64,000 nt of DNA from Rhodopseudomonas pseudopalustris. Lineage in GTDB: Bacteria > Pseudomonadota > Alphaproteobacteria > Rhizobiales > Xanthobacteraceae. This document shows positions 63,830 to 64,000 of the stretch, one piece after another. Position 1 is the stretch's first letter. Every line of letters starts with the position of its first letter. The notes beneath the pieces are model-generated. The model did not search any database, had not been told where the DNA came from, and saw only the letters and a list, made by a program, of their open reading frames with translations. The position numbers and the translations under genes were made by a program. The stretch is from contig NZ_FODT01000013.1 in assembly GCF_900110435.1 (NCBI RefSeq), positions 90,201 to 154,200 of the forward strand, written 5' to 3'.

Positions 63830-64000
63830 CCGTTCCGCCCTCTCGAACAAGAGGGCGTGCGGAACGCCGGACGCACGACGCGTCCGCGGCCTCGTGTGCA
63901 TAAGTAAAAAGCACACGAGTTAGTCACCACGGTCACGCCGAACATCGTCCGGCGTTCCGCACGCGATGGTGTTAACGGCTTATGTCGTGCTCTCCCCGGC
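63830..64000. repeat. Highly structured dispersed repeat, cut by the window end
   Basis: Three nested dyads: CGCCCTCT/AGAGGGCG (63836-63843, 63850-63857); an exact 18-bp inverted pair CGTGCGGAACGCCGGACG (63856-63873) and CGTCCGGCGTTCCGCACG (63946-63963); and inside it CTCGTGTGC/GCACACGAG (63891-63899, 63911-63919). The following GATGGTGTTAACGGCTTATG and GTGCTCTCCCCGG are familiar to me from many Bradyrhizobiaceae contigs. It continues past the window. Confidence 0.75.

Noticed and set aside
63426..63923. Plus-strand open frame ending in the terminal repeat
   Set aside because: Its first half is antisense to the DJ-1/PfpI gene and its end lies in a dispersed repeat that yields spurious proteins in many genomes.

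Overview
The window reads as chromosomal DNA of a purple non-sulfur alphaproteobacterium of the Rhodopseudomonas palustris / Bradyrhizobium group. The evidence is uniformly GC-rich coding DNA, a light-harvesting 2 gene pair (pucB-pucA) with PpsR/CrtJ-type sites upstream, an mbfA-type ferritin/VIT1 iron exporter with an Irr-type palindrome, a serC-serA pair with a serC-type RNA leader, and several intergenic palindromic repeat families typical of that group. I assign genus by recognition only; no database search was possible.

Layout. 1-5.2 kb: the 3' part of pgeF, a lipoprotein, prs, a type II lumazine synthase with an altered active-site loop, a YbjN protein and proC. 5.2-9.3 kb: a translationally coupled minus-strand cluster petP (MarR) - petR (OmpR) - histidine kinase, divergent from ilvE, with a palindrome over the petP start. 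9.3-12.4 kb: two small orphan genes, a methyltransferase, then pucBA with a long upstream region holding tandem PpsR sites. 12.6-18 kb: a large Pro/Gln-rich membrane protein, purA, an aldo/keto reductase, a methyltransferase and ybaK. 18-22.8 kb: two paralogous EamA transporters around a DUF1330 protein and an HD hydrolase, then a Bug/TctC binding protein. 22.8-32.5 kb: mbfA, a secreted phytase-esterase-like protein, a Cache chemoreceptor, serA-serC, and a PAS protein overlapping a second chemoreceptor (a likely split Aer-type receptor). 32.5-38.7 kb: GNAT-GST pair, two outer-membrane beta-barrels, an Fsr-like MFS transporter and glmM. 38.8-45.5 kb: lldD-like oxidase, enoyl-CoA hydratase, a TRIC channel bracketed by inverted repeats, xre-aroE and a divergent EF-G-like GTPase. 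45.6-56.4 kb: two DUF992 proteins, an aspartate aminotransferase, GST, a PQQ sugar dehydrogenase, DUF486, PlsC, an aldo/keto reductase, membrane protein, CWC zinc-binding protein and HAD phosphatase. 56.4-64 kb: tRNA-Met, a small secreted protein, mnmA-methyltransferase, fliK-flgD, a lytic transglycosylase, a small membrane protein, a DJ-1/PfpI protein, and a highly structured repeat cut by the window end.

Most genes are housekeeping or ordinary accessory genes. I found no prophage, transposase, CRISPR array or clear defence system. The points of most interest are regulatory (PpsR pair, petP palindrome, Irr box, serC leader, xre palindrome) and structural oddities in proteins (lumazine synthase lacking the usual loop histidine, split Aer, EF-G homologue without the catalytic His).
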